64,000 nucleotides of DNA, taken from positions 1 through 64,000 of the forward strand of contig JAMKCH010035278.1 in NCBI GenBank assembly GCA_023653785.1, in the 5' to 3' direction. Below are positions 23,530 to 34,856 of the stretch, piece by piece. The DNA comes from Ophioderma brevispina. Its lineage: Eukaryota; Echinodermata; Ophiuroidea; Amphilepidida; Ophiodermatidae. The first letter of the stretch is position 1, and each line of letters starts with the position of its first letter. A program made the translations under genes and the position numbers. A model generated the notes under the pieces. That model searched no databases, was not told the origin of the DNA, and saw only the letters and a list, made by a program, of their open reading frames with translations.

Positions 23530-23815
23530 ATTACCACCTAGTGTTAATTTTAACACCATCCTGGAGTCAATACGGGTACCACACCCACTGGTGTTAGATT
23601 ACACCATGTTGGTGTTATATTACACCAATATGGTGTTACAATGTATGCTATGGACACTGCTTGGTGTTAATTTTTCACCACATATGGTGTTAATCATTTT
23701 TTTAAACACGGCGGGTGTCAAATTGACCTACTTGGTGTAATTTAACAACGCTCCGGAGTCAATACGGGACCACCCCCCTCTGGTTTTATAACACCAAACT
23801 AGTGGTGTTCCCCTT
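23530..23815. repeat. TGGTGTTA palindromic repeat array
   Basis: Repeated inverse pairs of 'tggtgtta' and 'taacacca' (for example GTTAGATTACACCA and TTGGTGTTATATTACACCA) over about 280 bases. The block is bounded on both sides by a similar phrase, 'ggagtcaatacgggtacc' at left and 'ggagtcaatacgggaccacc' at right, suggesting a discrete element. A related short stretch is at 30365-30470. Confidence 0.7.
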
Positions 23816-25185
23816 TCTCTCTTGCCCCGTGTGCCTTTTTCGTCTCCCCTGCTTGATTTTTTCATATCTTCTGTGCCGGCGATGATAACTGCGTGGCCCC
23901 TAAGACTCATGAAACAGAAACACCAACAGGCCAGAGGAAAATTGAGGCAGCAACAAACCCGAGGGGGGGGAAAGCCGAAAGTGCAACACCAGAAACGAAC
24001 AACCAACACTGGAACAACACCGGACGGGGGGGGAAAAGGGAACACCCCAGTTTTGGTGCGCAAGGGTAAGAGGGAGAGGGCACCAGCAACTGGGAGTGGG
24101 TGGGGGACAACAGGGATCATTGACGCAAGGGGGGGGTGAGCCCCAAAATACACTGGTATCAAGAAAAAATGAAAAAAAAAGTGTGAAACTTCAGGGCATC
24201 TCGCGAAAAGCAAGCTTAGAGCATGCCTCCATTTCAATGACCATTGATTACTTTATATGAAGAAACAGGAAATGTTGTCGACTTGCCCGTTGAGTGCAGG
24301 GAGCTTGTAAGTGCGGCCTGTAGATAGACCCTTTGTGTCCTTCATTACGCTACAAAGTAGAGCTAAAAGCGTACATGAGGGCGAGGCCCTTTAATAACAA
24401 ATACCCAATACCACCCCTCTTAGCGTGATGCTGCTATGATTTGGATTATATAACCCGTCTTCACACAAGCATACTCTGGAATACAACACAATGGCCCACG
24501 ACCGCGCTATTTATATATCATGAGCAAGTTAACTACACTATGAGCTAATAAAATTATAAATCCTAATGGCGCAGCTTCAATTGCTTTCCTTCACCATTTA
24601 TTAAGCAAATACATCCCTTGTAATTTTATTATGATTTATGTATACCCAGGACGTGGTCCAGGGTCATGCTGTTGGTTAACTGTGCTCATCCAAGGGCTAC
24701 TGAACAGATCCCTTGGTAGATTAGCAATCCTCCTTACCAGATAGTGATAAAATTATTGTATGTTTTGTATAAAAATTCGTTTGTGTTTGGGCAATTCCAT
24801 TTAGTGTTTCCTGCCCCCGATAAAACAAAAATGCAAAAATGAGGTCTTCCACCCCAAGAACCAGAACGAGTACTCAAATATAGGTTGCTCAATAATATAG
24901 CGCAGATCCCTGCAACGCGGCATTGTGGGTTTTGGGGCTGGAAAGGCTTCAAATATGGAAATGTTAATTGTCCTTGAAGCCATGTATTATAAATGTACAT
25001 AAAACCGACTTTTGGGGATTATGTAAAGTGGATATTTTGAAAACAGCGAAGGTAAACTTGAGGCAGGTCATTTATTATGCAAAAAGTTCAAGTTCACATC
25101 CGTGTCTCATTGAAACTATGAGTGGCGTCATTCAATGTCCTTATCTGGCGATGTTCTTTCAATATAAATTCGTTTGACGCTACAA
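23816..25185. other. Non-coding stretch
   Basis: The longest frame is a 169-codon minus-strand frame (23728-24237). It is Cys/Phe/Pro-rich and opposite a G/A-rich tract, so I judge it spurious. No other structure seen. Confidence 0.45.
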
Positions 25186-25460
25186 TAAATTTTCACTTTC
25201 CTTTTCCTCTCTTCCATCTTCCCCTTTCCTCTTGTTCCCTGTTTTTTCTCTTTTCCTCTTCTCCCTTTCCGTTCATCTGTTTTCTCCCTCTTTCTTTTTC
25301 TCATTTCTCCTTTCCCTTTTCCCTCTTCTTCCCTTTTTCCCCGTCTTTTTTCCTCGCTTCTTTCGCCCTTTATTTCTCTCTTTTCCTTCCGCTCTTTTTT
25401 CTCTTTCTCTTTTCCTCTTCTTCCTCCCTTTTTTTCCCTTCCCATCCTTTTTGTGCCCCT
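25186..25460 (+). repeat. Polypyrimidine tract (~270 bases)
   Basis: Almost pure C/T on the + strand, built from phrases such as 'tttcctctt', 'cctttccc' and 'cttttt', with only rare purines. The apparent 184-codon + frame and the Lys/Arg/Glu-rich minus frame over it are products of this composition. Such tracts can form triplex (H-DNA) structures; that is inference. Confidence 0.85.
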
Positions 25461-27938
25461 TCCCTAATTTTTTTGTGTCCGGGGGTAGCTTTCCCCACTC
25501 CCCGCCCCCGCTCCGCCACTTGTTGCTGCTTTATAAACGAATCTTATAGGGGTGGTAACCCCAAAAGCTTGGTAAGCCGAAGGTTAAAGTTTGGCTTTAA
25601 CTTCAAAATCCTAAGGAAAAATTCCGAGTTTATTTTTTCAAAATTTTCGTCTATAACAGTTTTTCTGGTCTTTTAAATAATGAGAAATGAAAACACCAAG
25701 TGCAAAAGATCGTCCAATGTGTGTGTGTATGTGGGGGAGGAGGGGGGGGGGCTGCACTAAACTCTTTTTTTTTTTCCTAGTCGGGTCGATGTCGACCCCT
25801 CTTCTAAATTTAGCACTAACAACATGTCACACGAACCTTTGCAATAAGGCTAGTTTGTTCATTTAGTTTATTATATCAAATCAGTAGAGTTATAAATACT
25901 GCAATATAATATGAGGACACTACAAGGGGAGCAGAGCTCGAAAGTATTTGGTCACCTCCAGATTAAAGTTACATTGGAGCACAACGCCCCATCACAACGC
26001 CTGGGGCACCTGGCAGGTTGAAGTGGTACGGGTATAGGCCTATGTGCGGCCCTTAATTAGAACCCCCCCCCCCCCCCCATTTCTCTAAAAAGCTTCTTAT
26101 CTGTTCTACAAAGAACTTCGAAGGAATTTGAAGGGTTTTTGATTAATGGTTCTTTAAGTTTAAGGTTCTACAGGCCATTTGCTTGTCTAACAGACCATAT
26201 GAAGATTAGTTAGAGGGTTAAGGTTATATTCCTTTGGGGGTTCTTTGTAGAACCGAAAGTAGTTTGGTTTTTCAGTCAAGAAAAATATTAGAACAAAAAT
26301 GGGGGCTTAAACCCCGGGTGGGGGGGGGGGGGAGTTGTGATTCAAAGGTGGATATTAATCGTGAACATGGACTTTCGAAATGCAAACCCGAACAAGTATT
26401 TCCTTCCACCGACTTAAAACATACCCTAACAAGCATTTTTGTCTGTTTTTGCTACATAAACAAGTCTTTTTGCATTCATGCGACCTTACACAAGTAGCAA
26501 TGCATTATGGTGTGATATTGATTGTATAATACCTTATTACCCGGTTTGCTCGAGTTCTTTAAACTTCCAAATTTTACAATTTTTTTGATTATTTTTTGAT
26601 CTCGCGGACATCACAATTTCGGGGGTAAGAAAAACATAACCCTTTTTTCCATATTTTTGCTGTTTTTGACACCCTACTCCATTTCCGCGCGTACTATCAC
26701 CTGTTGAAAAAAGAAACCCTTTTTACGCGTTTTCTCTTGTTCACGCATCATATCCCCTTTGAATCCAACAAGTGTCCCCCCCGGGCGTAACACTGCCTTT
26801 CACTTTGCTTAACTTTTCAACATATACGTCAAAGCATAAGATGAGCATTCCTAGGCCTATCCTCATTTTTGTGGTTGAAATATTTTATTTCGAATATGTA
26901 ACAATTTGAGAAAGATTCTATAGCGGGAAATATCTCATCTTATCATGCCAGAGAAAATTGAATTCCCCTATAGTGCTATATTAATTTTATGATTTGGACC
27001 CAAAACAATTGCAAAAAGAAACATTGTGGGTATTAAAGTACTGTGACATTATCAACACAATCATTAAAAGTTTATAACCAAATAACACTAGTGGAACATG
27101 CAGAAATAGGCAACGGTTGTACAGGGGTAAAAAATGATAATTTTTCGATTGATTTAAAAGATGTACCATATTTATTGGGCTACTCCTAAAGGAAATATGT
27201 CAGATTTTTGTCAAAGCTCAGTTGACTTACATTCATAAATATATTACCTACATCACGAATCCCGAAAAATATACAATTTGATGTAAAATTACCACAATAT
27301 GCATTTTTATCGTTTGTGCTTTTTTGACATACGAAAAAACGGGCGGATTTTCGTGCCACGGCTTCATGATCAAAAGCGAGTGACCCAGTTTGCTTCTCCT
27401 CGTGACGTCTAAGTGATGACCATCCATAAAAAACGTGTTACTCTCGAATTGATTATTGCTGACCTGTAATATTGATGGATAATGAAAGTAAAATAATCAA
27501 TTTTAAAATAAGTATTACAGAATGACATATTTTTGTTTCATTTCGTTGTTTTAATTATTATTGATATAAAAACACATCGATCGCAGTTAAGAAAGGTGGC
27601 AACCTGCAATATGAGCTCACAACGACGTAAATTAATTGATGGTCATCACTTTGGCGTCACCATTTGCCTGAGATGTGGATTTTTCGGAATCGGTTTTCGA
27701 GTAAGCTATTGGGCGGGAAAATTAAATGGGCAAATACTCAACCAATGTGGACAATTTTTTCATTCACTTATTTTGATTTATATTAATCTACGTTACGTAA
27801 GCTTTCCATCCATACCAAATTTTCCAAATATTCAGAATCATGCAATATTCCTCTAAGGTATGTTGGCCCTAGGAGTTATAGTTTCAGTAAAATAGGCCAT
27901 AACAGTTCAAGATCTTTCTGGGGTGTAATTTTACAGAG
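25461..27938. other. Non-coding stretch with C/G homopolymers
   Basis: Contains a 16-base C run (26063-26078), a 13-base G run (26320-26332) and a GGTTCT-family patch (26090-26250). A possible hAT-like right terminus ('ccgccact') lies near 25512-25519. No gene recognised; the 107-codon frame at 27533-27856 has no recognisable motif. Confidence 0.5.
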
Positions 27939-28962
27939 TTAGAGCAGGAGCAGAATATCATAATGTCCTTCTTAGGGAGTTCGTTAATGCCCGACTACAT
28001 CTAAGGTTTGACACTTTTAGTAGTTAGTCTGGAACCCCTCCTACATCAATGCAAGGTAGTTGTGTGCAAATGTGGTATCACACTTTTTTCAATAGGGCCA
28101 ATTTAAGTTACACAGGGGGTCAAACTATTTAAATTACTCCACTCATGTTGAAATGTAGGCCATTTGCCCGTCTAGTCACAGGATTCCAAAAATGTATAGT
28201 ACTTTGTACCCATCTTATTGAAACCATTGTTTTAGAGTTATTGGGTAAAATGGCTAAAAGTGCAAAAAAGTCAACTGCTTAATTTTACAGGGTCAACATT
28301 GAAGTTACTCTGATTATATTTAAATGCTGCAAATTATTGCCTGAGGAATGAGGACTCCAGAAAAGTATAGTTTTTTGTGATATATTTTAAATTTTACTTA
28401 CTGAGATAACGGTCAAAGAAGGTCAATGCCAATGGAATTATGATTACCCTGACCTTTTGTCACTAGCATGATAACTAATGCATTGCAGATTCTACAAACT
28501 ATTCCTTATTTGAACACAGTTAATCTAGATAAACAATTGTTTCATTTTTTAACCCAATTGAGCAACTTCTGATATGGGACCCCCTGTAAACAATGAAAAG
28601 TGACCTTTTTGCACTTTTATTAGTTTAAGGTTAGGAGTTTAGAGTACCATTTTTTGTACCCATAACTTAAACTTTAAACCAATGGTCATAGATGTACAAA
28701 CTATACAGTTGTGGAATCCTCCTTTAACTAGAAGACGGGATAACATGCATACATTTCAACATTATTGGGTATTTAAAGTTTGACACCTGTGTAAACGTAA
28801 ATTTGCCCCTATTGAAATTGACACCACAATTTGACCCCACTAACTACCTTGCAATGATGCAGAAGGTCCATACTAACTACCGCACGGGTGTCAAAGCTGA
28901 AATGTAGTGAGACATGAACGATGATTTTTGGACCCAAGTCCTTGCTCCCCCCCGCTCTAATT
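27939..28962. mobile_element. Long foldback element, copy 1
   Basis: The outer ends 'ttagagcaggagca' and 'gctccccccc...gctctaa' are inverses. Left arm phrases recur inverted in the right arm: 'tagtagttagtctggaa' against 'ccatactaactac', 'tttgcccgtctag' against 'ctagaagacggg', and 'caatagggccaattt' against 'aaatttgcccctattg'. Arms are about 350 bp or more, diverged, with a short spacer. Same family as 33528-34497. Non-coding. Confidence 0.8.
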
Positions 28963-30060
28963 GTCCGATTTTGATCGCCCTGGTTTTAAATGTTTCATTT
29001 TGTCACACTAGATAATAAATGTAAAGATGTTATTTGTTTGACCGTTCTAGATAAGAATTACAGAGTTTGACTACTCTGACTACTGACCTCCCATTGACCC
29101 TGTAGCCCCAGTTACATTTTGTTGCGTTCCAATTATCCAACGAATATCATAGATGTTGCAACCAATATAAATATTTTTCGGCTCTTGGAATTTGACAACC
29201 ATTTTAAAACGAACGGATATTTTTGAAATTCATTCACCCCATTGTGACCGGGAACCTATTTTGACTCATATCTATTGAACTACAGCCTGCAAAGGGCAAC
29301 TGGTACTTTTTTTAAATCCTTGAACCACCTAAGGTGACGACACGTTGGTATTCTTTTTAACCTGCGTTGGCCTTTCATATTTTTGACCCCTAAATAAAAT
29401 GTATAACCATACTCCCTTAAAAATAAATTGGATTTTTGGTAAACTTTTGATATGTTTTCTTAAGGTTTCTAAATTCATTCTGGGGAAAATTGATTCTTTG
29501 CATTGGTTTTGGGTTAAGGCATCATTTGTCCTAACTTGACTGGCCTACGGTGAGTAATAATTCGTTGAATGACCCTTCTTTTAAAAATGCATAAGTCGCC
29601 AATCAAAGTGAATTTAAAGCGGCACGGCACATTTTCAACAAATATGAAATTTCTTCAATTGCTCGCAATGCTATTCAGAGGCATGGACGATCAGAGATAT
29701 ATTATTTTACACCTAAAAATAACACCCAAAACAAAAAGAAAACGTTTGAAACAAGTTATTAAAAAAAAAAAAAAATTTGTAGGCTAACTTTAAGTTTTCT
29801 GTAGCTTTAATCAACAAAGTTGTCTATTACATGCCATATCTAGACTCTACTCATCGATATTAAAACCACAAAGTCACAGACCCGTCAAATAGGTTGTCAT
29901 CGCGTAGGAATCAACTCAAGCGTGTGTTTAAACATGTTAAAATCTAAACATGTTTAGGGATTTGCACTTAGGTGTTTATACATTTGATGCCAAGTGTTTA
30001 GGAATTTTTTAAACATGTCAAATCTCTAAACAATATGTTGCAACCACGTTTCTAAACACT
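28963..30060. other. Non-coding stretch
   Basis: No gene recognised. 29920-30060 has repeated 'gtttaaacatgtttag'-like palindromic phrases. The 72-codon frame at 29569-29787 is A/T-rich and Lys-rich, likely spurious. Confidence 0.5.
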
Positions 30061-30211
30061 GTTTTTTGCCGTTACCCTAGGGGGGCGCTGATTTGGTCTT
30101 AATCATTTCAGGAGAGGGCTAATGTATTATAGCTTTACAACTGTACAAAAATATCAATTTTTATCAATCTTGAGGGCTCACTATTTTTCAAAAGTGCCAG
30201 TGTCTCTTTAA
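30061..30211 (-). mobile_element. TTAA element family M5, partial copy
   Basis: Minus-strand reading from 30211 gives TTAAAGAGACACTGGCACTT and continues like the start of 13108-13790 for about 150 bp ('aaatagtg', 'ctgaaatga', 'aaatcagcg'). The other end is missing. Confidence 0.7.
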
Positions 30212-30477
30212 CATGTTTAATCTGTGTTCATAAGGACGTTTGAGCGTATTGATTATTATCAATGTAACCTGGTAACTGTTTTGGACCTTCCAAATTCTTG
30301 AACCGATATTGAAGAGTGGCTATGGGACAATGTGATACAAGCATTTGTCTACACTGTAAGTCAACGGATAACACTTTTTAACACTTCAACGTGTTAATTT
30401 TCATATTTTATATGCAAAGGTAGGAGGCGTTGCGGAGGATTAACACTAACACAGGTGTTAGTGTTAATGTGCTGTAT

Positions 30478-30600
30478 ATAGTACAAACTATACCTTTTCT
30501 GAATCCTATATGGTTAGACAAATAACGTGGTATATCTTTCAACACGATTGGATCAATTTAAAAATTTGACCCCTGTACAAACTTTGTCTTGGCCCCCCTC
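30478..30600. mobile_element. Foldback element, partial third copy
   Basis: 'gtacaaactatacctttt', 'gaatcctatatggttag' and 'tttgacccctgtacaaact' match the right-arm order of the foldback elements at 27939-28962 and 33528-34497. Only about 120 bases remain. Confidence 0.6.
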
Positions 30601-30726
30601 TCCTTAAGAACATATCTTGGCCAGATACTCAACATAACAATCTTGGTCAGATATGTACTCAAAAATATCAATGTACTCAACATAATTATACTTCATGTTT
30701 TGTTTCTTGTTTTGTACATGTCAACC

Positions 30727-31080
30727 TTAAAGGTGCAACGAGAGATTGATTTTGGGCATCCATATTTTGTGTCATGTAGTGATTTCATATAAGACCCCAA
30801 TAAATTTCATACCTTGTATTTGGCTATAGAAATGCCTTGAAAGTGAAAAGAAAAGGCGATTTTGATTTGCTTAATTTCAATATAAAATATGGGCTGAATT
30901 TATATTTGCTCCTGTAGTAAATTAGTAATTTCACTATTTTTGTACCAAAAATAATTATCAGCTTTATCCTTTCACATGGAGATATTTTTGATAGAAAGCT
31001 TTACATTAGCAGATTAGTACAGAAATCACATTTTCATTTTTGGGACACCTGTTATGTGAAATCTCTTGTTGCGCCTTTAA
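30727..31080 (-). mobile_element. MITE M1, copy G
   Basis: Full-length, opposite to copy A. Ends TTAAAGGTGCAACGAGAG and 'ctcttgttgcgcctttaa', TTAA at both edges, with family landmarks inside. About 354 bp. Confidence 0.9.
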
Positions 31081-31349
31081 TATCATAATTAGGTTAGTCC
31101 ATATATGAAATTAGTTTAATTAGAGGAATATTTAAATCCAAACTGTATAGGATTGTTCCTGGATGATGTTATGAATAGCATGCGGAAGACAAGGGCGTAC
31201 TAGCTTGTTCAGGATGCTTTTGATATCCTGTATTGGAACCACCTGTCGGACACAACAATGACATTGGCATTTACAATAATAATATAGTCAGCTATAATTT
31301 AAATTTGTGACCCGATCTTTATAGTCCACTCATAGGCCTACTCGGAGCA

Positions 31350-31514
31350 ATGCCGGTAATGGTAAAAGTTTCAATTAGAAGTCCCAAGTATGCAAATACA
31401 ATTTATTCCGTTGTGCAGTATAGCGCTTGACGGAATAAATGGTATGGCAATACCTCATTTTGCATACTTAGGACTTATAGGCCCTATAACTTCTACCCGG
31501 TAATTGGAGGCCGG
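31350..31514. repeat. Imperfect palindrome, ~165 bp
   Basis: The left arm ('gccggtaatgg', 'agaagtcccaagtatgcaaa') is repeated in inverse at right ('ttgcatacttaggactt', 'cttctacccggtaatt'). 'tttattccg' / 'cggaataaa' continues the pairing inward. Non-coding; could be a small foldback element. Confidence 0.7.
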
Positions 31515-31699
31515 GACTTTCAGAATGTGAGCGGGGAATCAATTTTGGCATGTCGAGGCCGCTCGATAAACATTGTTTTTCACTTGATAAACATATAGTT
31601 TATCGCGAAAAACAATGGTTTTCGCTAAAAAAACAATATTTTTTACTCGATAAATACTGTTTTTCGACTTATTGCACACTAAGTTGAGCTTGTCATATA

Positions 31700-31919
31700 C
31701 GGAGAACCGTGAATTTACGGGAAAATACCCGTACCTTTTACATTATTAAGGGATAGTCGATCGAGGAAATCCTTTGTTTTTTCAGTTAAATGCCATAAAT
31801 CCCGTCAAATAACTGTCAATTGCCCGCGAATTTTCGGAAAATCCGTAAAATAAAAATGGTCAATTGTCCGTTAATATACCAAATGTACCGGCATTTTCCC
31901 GTTAATTCACGGTTCCCCG
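31700..31919. mobile_element. 220-bp inverted-repeat element (TTTACGG/CCGTGAATT)
   Basis: The arms are about 35 bp: 'cggagaaccgtgaatttacg' at left and the inverse of 'cgttaattcacggttccccg' at right, extended by 'ggaaaatacccgtacc' and 'ggtaccggcattttccc'-like sequence. The interior also contains 'ccgtaaaat'/'attttcgg' pairs. Non-coding MITE-like unit. Confidence 0.7.
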
Positions 31920-33350
31920 TGCTTTTCTTATCGTACTTACTGTTAATTATCCATTCGGGGTCCGTAAAATTTGTTTATAGGGTTATAGGAACTGATTTTC
32001 AGGAAAAAATCCAGAAAAAAAAATAAACAATAAGTCCCCAAGCATAAAATAAACAAATAAACTACCGGGTACTATCAGCTAAAGGGACCAACTTGACGGT
32101 TCTACGAACCGCTCTGAGTTTCACCCCACCCCACCCCTCCTAAAACTTCTTTAAAACCGAGTCTTTGACAAAGACTAGCAAGGAGAAGAGAACATTTCTG
32201 AAGAACGTTAAGGTGAATCCAATAGAATTACAACACAGCTCAGGTTGGTGGTTGCGGATGTGGACAAGAGGAAGGTAAAAAAGGTGGTGAGTATTAAAGG
32301 TAGCGCTGGAGAGGCCTCGAGGAGGAAAGTATGGAAGCTGAAAGAAGAAGAGACAAGAAAGAAATTTTGAGACTACAGTTGCGGAGCTTGAAGAAGCGAG
32401 CAAAGAAAGTGGTTGCGAGGGCTTTAAAGAAGGAAGCTGAGAAGGGCTGAGTGAGTTGAGAGAGAATCCAAACAAGGTGTATAAGATCAGAGAAGATCTC
32501 TGATAAGATATAGTAAAGGCAATGGAAAAGGATGGATGAGATGTCGAAGGGGGGATGTATATGAGAGGAAGTGATGCATAAAGTTTAATTTCAGTGAGAG
32601 AGATAGAGGTAGATTCTGGAAAGAGCGTATGGAGAGAATCATGAATGAGGAGAATGAGTGGAACCAGAAGTATAGAGGCTGATGTGGTGGAAGGGCCAGT
32701 TGAGAGGGCCAGTCGGGAAGAAGTGGTGAAGACAATCAGAGAAATGAAAACAGAAAAGGCTGGACCCTCAGAGGTGAGCGTTGAGATGATTATTGCGAGT
32801 GGAGAGATAGGGATTGGTGTGATGATGGAGTTGTGTCAGAGAGTGTTAGATGGAGGAGGGATGCCGGAGGAGTGGGCGGTGAGTGTGGTATAGTTCCGTT
32901 CCAATTTTTAAAGGGAAAGTGGATGCAATGAGTTGTGGTGATAGGGGTGTGAAGTTGTTGGAGCATGCAATGAAAATTGTGGAGAGGGTACTATAGAGAA
33001 TAGAATTCGGAGGATAGTAGAAGTGGATGAGATGCAATTTGGTTTTATGCCAGGGAAGGGAACGATAGATGCAGTGTTCATTTTAAGGAGGTCACAAGAG
33101 GAATATCGAGCTAAAGGGAAAAAAACTGTATATGTGTTTTGAGGACTTGGAGAAGACATTGATAGAGTACCGAGGAAAGTGGTGGAGCCTGGGGCGATGA
33201 GGAAGAGAGAGAGGTATACCAGAAGCAATGGTTAGAGCTATGATGAGTTTATGATGAAGGAGCAAAGACAAGAGTTAGAGTGGGGTCTGATTTGAGGTGA
33301 AGGTGGTTGTGCATGCATCGAGGTTCAAGTACTGTCGCCGCGCCGTTGAT

Positions 33351-33542
33351 TGAGGAGGAGCATGGCTCGAAAAAGTGATGGGGAATTTGGGAAGGTCCTT
33401 CCCAGGAAAGTTGCCCATTTGGATGGAAAATTGGCCATTTGGAGGGAAATTTATACTTAAGATATAGTTGGAAATCTGTGAGAAATGCGACTATCTTCCC
33501 GGGAAATTTACATTTTTTTTCAAGTCCTGAGGAGGAGCACGG
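33351..33542 (+). mobile_element. Short insertion bounded by TGAGGAGGAGCAYGG
   Basis: TGAGGAGGAGCATGG (33351-33365) and TGAGGAGGAGCACGG (33528-33542) are 15-base direct repeats with one mismatch, enclosing about 160 bases. They could be a target-site duplication of a small insertion, or repeated termini of the adjoining foldback element, whose left end also falls at 33528. Confidence 0.5.
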
Positions 33543-34497
33543 ACCTAGGTCAAACATCATCGTTTACTCCTCACTACAGAAAAGGTTTGACGCCTTTGGT
33601 AGTTAGTATGGAATCTCTATATCAACGCTATAGTACTCTCAAATTGTGGTGTCACTTTTTCAATAGGGGCCAATTATTTAAGGTTACACAGGGGTCAAAC
33701 TTTTAAAATGCTCCAATCGTGCTGAAATGTATGCCATATTGCCCGTCTAGTCATACGGATTCCAAAAAATGTATGGCTTGTACCATCTGTGGCCATTGGT
33801 TTGGGAGTTATGGGTAAAAATGGCTAAAATGGTAAAACGGTCGATTTCTATTTGTACAGGGGTCAAAATCAGAAGTTGCTCCAATTTTGGTAAAAAAATG
33901 AAAGAAGTTGTTCATCTAGCGTAATGTGTCAAAATAAGGAATAGTTTGTACCATCCACAATGCATAGTTATCATGTTATGCGACAAATAGGTCATAGGGA
34001 AACATATAATCCAATTGGTGATGACCTTCTTTGACCCTTATCTCCGTAAGTAAACATTTAACATAATTAAAACTATACTTTTTAGGAGTCCTCTCACCTC
34101 AGGCAATAATTTGCAAATATTTAAAATATAATCAGATTAACTTTAATGTTGACCCCTGTACAAATTGAGATTGACCTTTTTTACCATTTTAGTCATTTTA
34201 CCCTATAACTCCAAAACCATTGGTCGATGTGGTACAAACTATACATTTTTGGAATCCTTGTGATTAGAAGTTAGATGGACAATATGGCATACATTTCAAC
34301 ATGATGGGGCATTTTTAAAGTTTAACCCCTGTGTAAACTTAAATTGACCCCTATTGAAAAAGTGATACCACAATTTGAGAGTACTACCTAGCATTGCTGT
34401 AGAGGGTCCATACTAACTACCAAAGGCGTTAAACCTTTTCTATAGTTGGGGGTAAACGAATTCCTTAATGGCCCCTATGATATTCTGCTCCTGCTCA
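33528..34497. mobile_element. Long foldback element, copy 2 (inside the LINE)
   Basis: The left arm from about 33528 ('ggagcacgg', 'cagaaaaggtttgacgcctt', 'tggtagttagtatggaa', 'caataggggccaatt', 'ttgcccgtctag') returns inverted in the right arm to 34497 ('aactaccaaaggcgtt', 'aaaccttttctatag', 'ctgctcctgctc'). Arms are about 350 bp around a spacer near 33960-34060. The LINE reading frame content resumes right after it. No coding capacity. Confidence 0.85.
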
Positions 34498-34856
34498 TAT
34501 GATATTTGCAAATGCAATTGTGATTGATGTGTTAAAAAGAATGCCAAAGAAGGTTTGATGAACGAGATGTCGTATGATGATGACTTGGTTTTAATGTGAG
34601 ACAATGGAGGGATTGAGGGAGAAGTTTTGGAAATGGAAGAAGGCAAATTGAGTCTGAAGGTAAACCCGGGAAGACAAAAAGTGACGGTGAGCGGGGTGGA
34701 GGGGAGGTATTAGTGAGTAAGAGTCTATAGGTAGACCCATGCGGCATATGTGTTTTTTGTGTGTTTCAAAAATAATTTTCTTCAAACCTTTCTTTCTGTC
34801 CAACAATGAACCGTTGAAGGGATTTGAAGGTGTTTTTATTGAGTTTTCCAAAAAGT

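Larger units (their letters stand above)
32160..34757 (+). pseudogene. Dead LINE reverse transcriptase, interrupted by a foldback element
   Basis: Reading across frames from about 32280 gives, in order: a VWKLKEEE-type linker; EEVVKTIREMKTEKAGPSEV; PEEWAVSVV followed by a shifted PIFKGK-like stretch; GDRGVKLLEHAMKIVERVL; MQFGFMPGKGTIDAVF; a FEDLEKTFDRVPRKV-like motif (first catalytic Asp region); GIPEAMVRAMMS; and a VHQGS/LSPLL-like end near 33345. Coding resumes near 34503 with AIVIDVL, then YDDDLVLM (the YADD catalytic box, with Ala to Asp), NPG..K and VDPCGIC. Multiple frameshifts and stops make it non-functional. It belongs to the CR1/RTE-like 'endonuclease-reverse transcriptase' LINEs; the 3' fragment at 4386-4963 may be the same family. 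The upstream endonuclease is missing. Confidence 0.85.

Noticed and set aside
23728..24237. 169-codon minus-strand frame
   Set aside because: Composition follows a purine-rich tract on the + strand; no recognisable motif and no splice context.
25122..25676. 184-codon + frame and 105-codon minus frame
   Set aside because: Both are products of the polypyrimidine tract (Phe/Ser/Leu-rich or Lys/Arg/Glu-rich).
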